Assembly: GCF_014698965.1 (NCBI RefSeq)
Contig: NZ_JACXAE010000067.1
Location: 51,016 to 115,015 of the forward strand
Source of the DNA: Iningainema tapete BLCC-T55
GTDB taxonomy: Bacteria; Cyanobacteriota; Cyanobacteriia; Cyanobacteriales; Nostocaceae
Direction: 5' to 3'
Length of the DNA: 64,000 nt
Made by a program: the position numbers and the translations under genes
The notes under the pieces: generated by a model
The model's input: the letters and a program-made list of their open reading frames with translations, nothing else
Told to the model about the DNA's origin: nothing
The model's database searches: none
Shown: positions 62,814 to 64,000 of the stretch, in pieces
Position numbering within the stretch: position 1 is the first letter of the stretch
Layout of the letters: each line of letters opens with the position of its first letter

Positions 62814-64000
62814 CTACTCAGATTCCCCAATTAGGGTAAAAGCTGCCCAATCTCTAGGATTGGGATGGGTTTTCATCGTCGTCAACATTGCTTGACGTAA
62901 GGCTTGTGCTTTGTCCATACGGCGTTGAAGCAGATTTGTGTAGAATTGAGACATTAACTGTGCGGTGGGAGAGTCGGGAACTGACCATAAAGACACTATG
63001 ACGCTAGGAACTCCCGCCGAGATGAGGGAGCGGGATAAGCCAATTACGCCATCCCCGGTAATTTTTCCCCTACCCGTATCACAAGCGCTGAGGACGACTA
63101 ACTCGGCTTGTAGCTTCATATTCAGAATTTCTTCAGCTGTAAGTAAGCCGTTGATTTCTCCTGGTTTTGGGGGTGATGAATCTGGTGCTAGAGCGATCGC
63201 ACTTCCCAAACCCCGGATATCATCAAATATGCCGTGAGTTGCGAGATGAATGATTCGGGCAGAGGGCATTTTTTGGACAACAGATGCTTTTGTACCCTGA
63301 GAACCGATAATTGCTTTGGTGTTGAGTAGGGGTGCGATCGCAATTGCTTCTTTTTCAGCCCCTGGTAATGATGGTAACTGCTGCGGTTTATCTCCTGGTT
63401 TGGGCGGTACACTAGGCATCGTGGGATTACCTAGAACTAGGTTTTGTATAGACTTCGTATTTCGCGTCTCGGCACGTCGAGTGTGGGTTAAATCCAACAC
63501 CTGAATTGATGGTGCTGTGAGGATGGTGTGTTTTTCAATCAGGTATTTGCCTTTTTCATCTTGCAGCGCTGGGAAGGGAACGAGGAATAGGGAACTTTGG
63601 GGAATGAAGATAACGCGATCGTTGGGGTTTTTGGGTAATAAGTCAGCGATGGGATTGATTAATAATTCGTGTAGACGCTTAAGCTTGTTTGTTGCTTTAG
63701 GTGCATCGGGATTGTAAGTTACATTAATGCCGCGAAAAGCCGTACCTCTTGCACCAATAGAATCACGACTGGTAGTAACGAGTTCTGCTAAAGTTGTATT
63801 TTCTTTCTGCCACAGGGGTTTGAGGTCAGCTTTACGATAATATACTTCACCCGTCGGCTTAATTACCCAAATATAAATTTCTGATTCCTTAGTTTCTTCT
63901 TTACCCTGAATCTTGAATTCATCACTCCCGGTTCGCCCATTTTTTCACGAGTTAGAGAAAATAAGTAGTTAAAACTATACCCAATGACATATTTTCAAAA
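62814..64000 (-). pseudogene. CHAT-domain protein gene, frameshifted, 5' end outside window
   Basis: From the right edge the frame VIGYSFNYLFSLTREKMG (usual segment before a CHAT domain) runs to about 63930; the main CHAT part is in another frame (SDEFKIQGKEETKESEIYI ... FIPQSSLFLVPFPALQ) that is closed by TGA at 63945-63947. So a frameshift lies at about 63925-63945. The CHAT domain is complete otherwise: His in IIHLATHGIFDD, Cys in VVLSACDTGRGK, ending NPRDWAAFTLIGESE. A TPR region is expected outside the window. An insertion LTHTRRAETRNTKS carries a degraded GAGACGCGAAAT repeat. Confidence 0.85.

Noticed and set aside
1..64000. CRISPR arrays, tRNA or rRNA genes
   Set aside because: No regularly spaced direct repeats with unique spacers, no tRNA cloverleaf and no rRNA segment were recognised; the repeats present are palindromic and irregularly spaced. 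A covariance-model search was not possible.

Overview
The window comes from a cyanobacterium, most likely a filamentous, heterocyst-forming type (inference). Evidence: dense GCGATCGC-type palindromes, a PsbQ lipoprotein, a HemJ-type protoporphyrinogen oxidase, three XisH/XisI pairs, DUF1822 and DUF928 proteins, several CHAT/caspase-like proteins, and repeat families typical of these genomes (GTAGAGACG palindromes, GTTCCCAGGCT... stem-loops, purine-rich tracts). Several repeats sit in frame inside genes. No rRNA, tRNA or CRISPR array was seen.

Layout. 1-4.1 kb: a phosphorelay pair (hybrid kinase plus a REC-wHTH-HPt-REC-GGDEF regulator). 4.2-10 kb: housekeeping and photosynthesis-related genes (HemJ, an alpha/beta hydrolase-fold protein without its nucleophile, a DAO-family oxidase, PsbQ, a DCC thiol-disulfide protein, Dps). 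10-18 kb: a TPR-CHAT protein, a pentapeptide-repeat protein and two unknown proteins; related upstream segments recur in front of three genes, and a scar of another CHAT gene remains. 18-26.4 kb: a type I secretion locus (PPC-domain protein, parvulin-like protein, small exported protein, ABC exporter with cNMP and C39-like domains, HlyD adaptor, RTX protein). 26.4-30.4 kb: a two-partner-secretion exoprotein, a scar of a second copy, a ParD-like antitoxin and a MazEF-type module.

30.4-36.4 kb holds a divergent four-gene unit: sigma-70-like factor plus DUF1822 protein on one side, a membrane CHAT-CHASE2 protein plus a secreted DUF928 protein on the other. It looks like a signalling system in which an external signal could control a protease and a dedicated sigma factor. 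This is the best candidate here for a poorly described system. 36.5-37.3 kb is the first XisH/XisI pair. 37.4-48.4 kb is a metabolic and stress island: pirin, LysR, five short-chain dehydrogenases, aquaporin, HAD phosphatase and a large GH63-like glucosidase.

48.4-64 kb is accessory DNA: a ribbon-helix-helix/repeat fusion, a phosphate-binding-protein-like/OmpA membrane fusion, an AraC regulator, two more XisH/XisI pairs flanking a twin-arginine caspase-family protein, and then a graveyard of CHAT genes. The graveyard contains a TPR-CHAT gene broken by a decayed ISAs1-type element, three isolated CHAT C-terminal scars, an Rpn-type nuclease gene lying between two of them, a frameshifted subtilisin-like protease and a frameshifted CHAT gene at the right edge. 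A small gene pair containing a retropepsin-like aspartic protease lies among them. Repeated gain, recombination and loss of caspase-like genes is the main theme of the right third.
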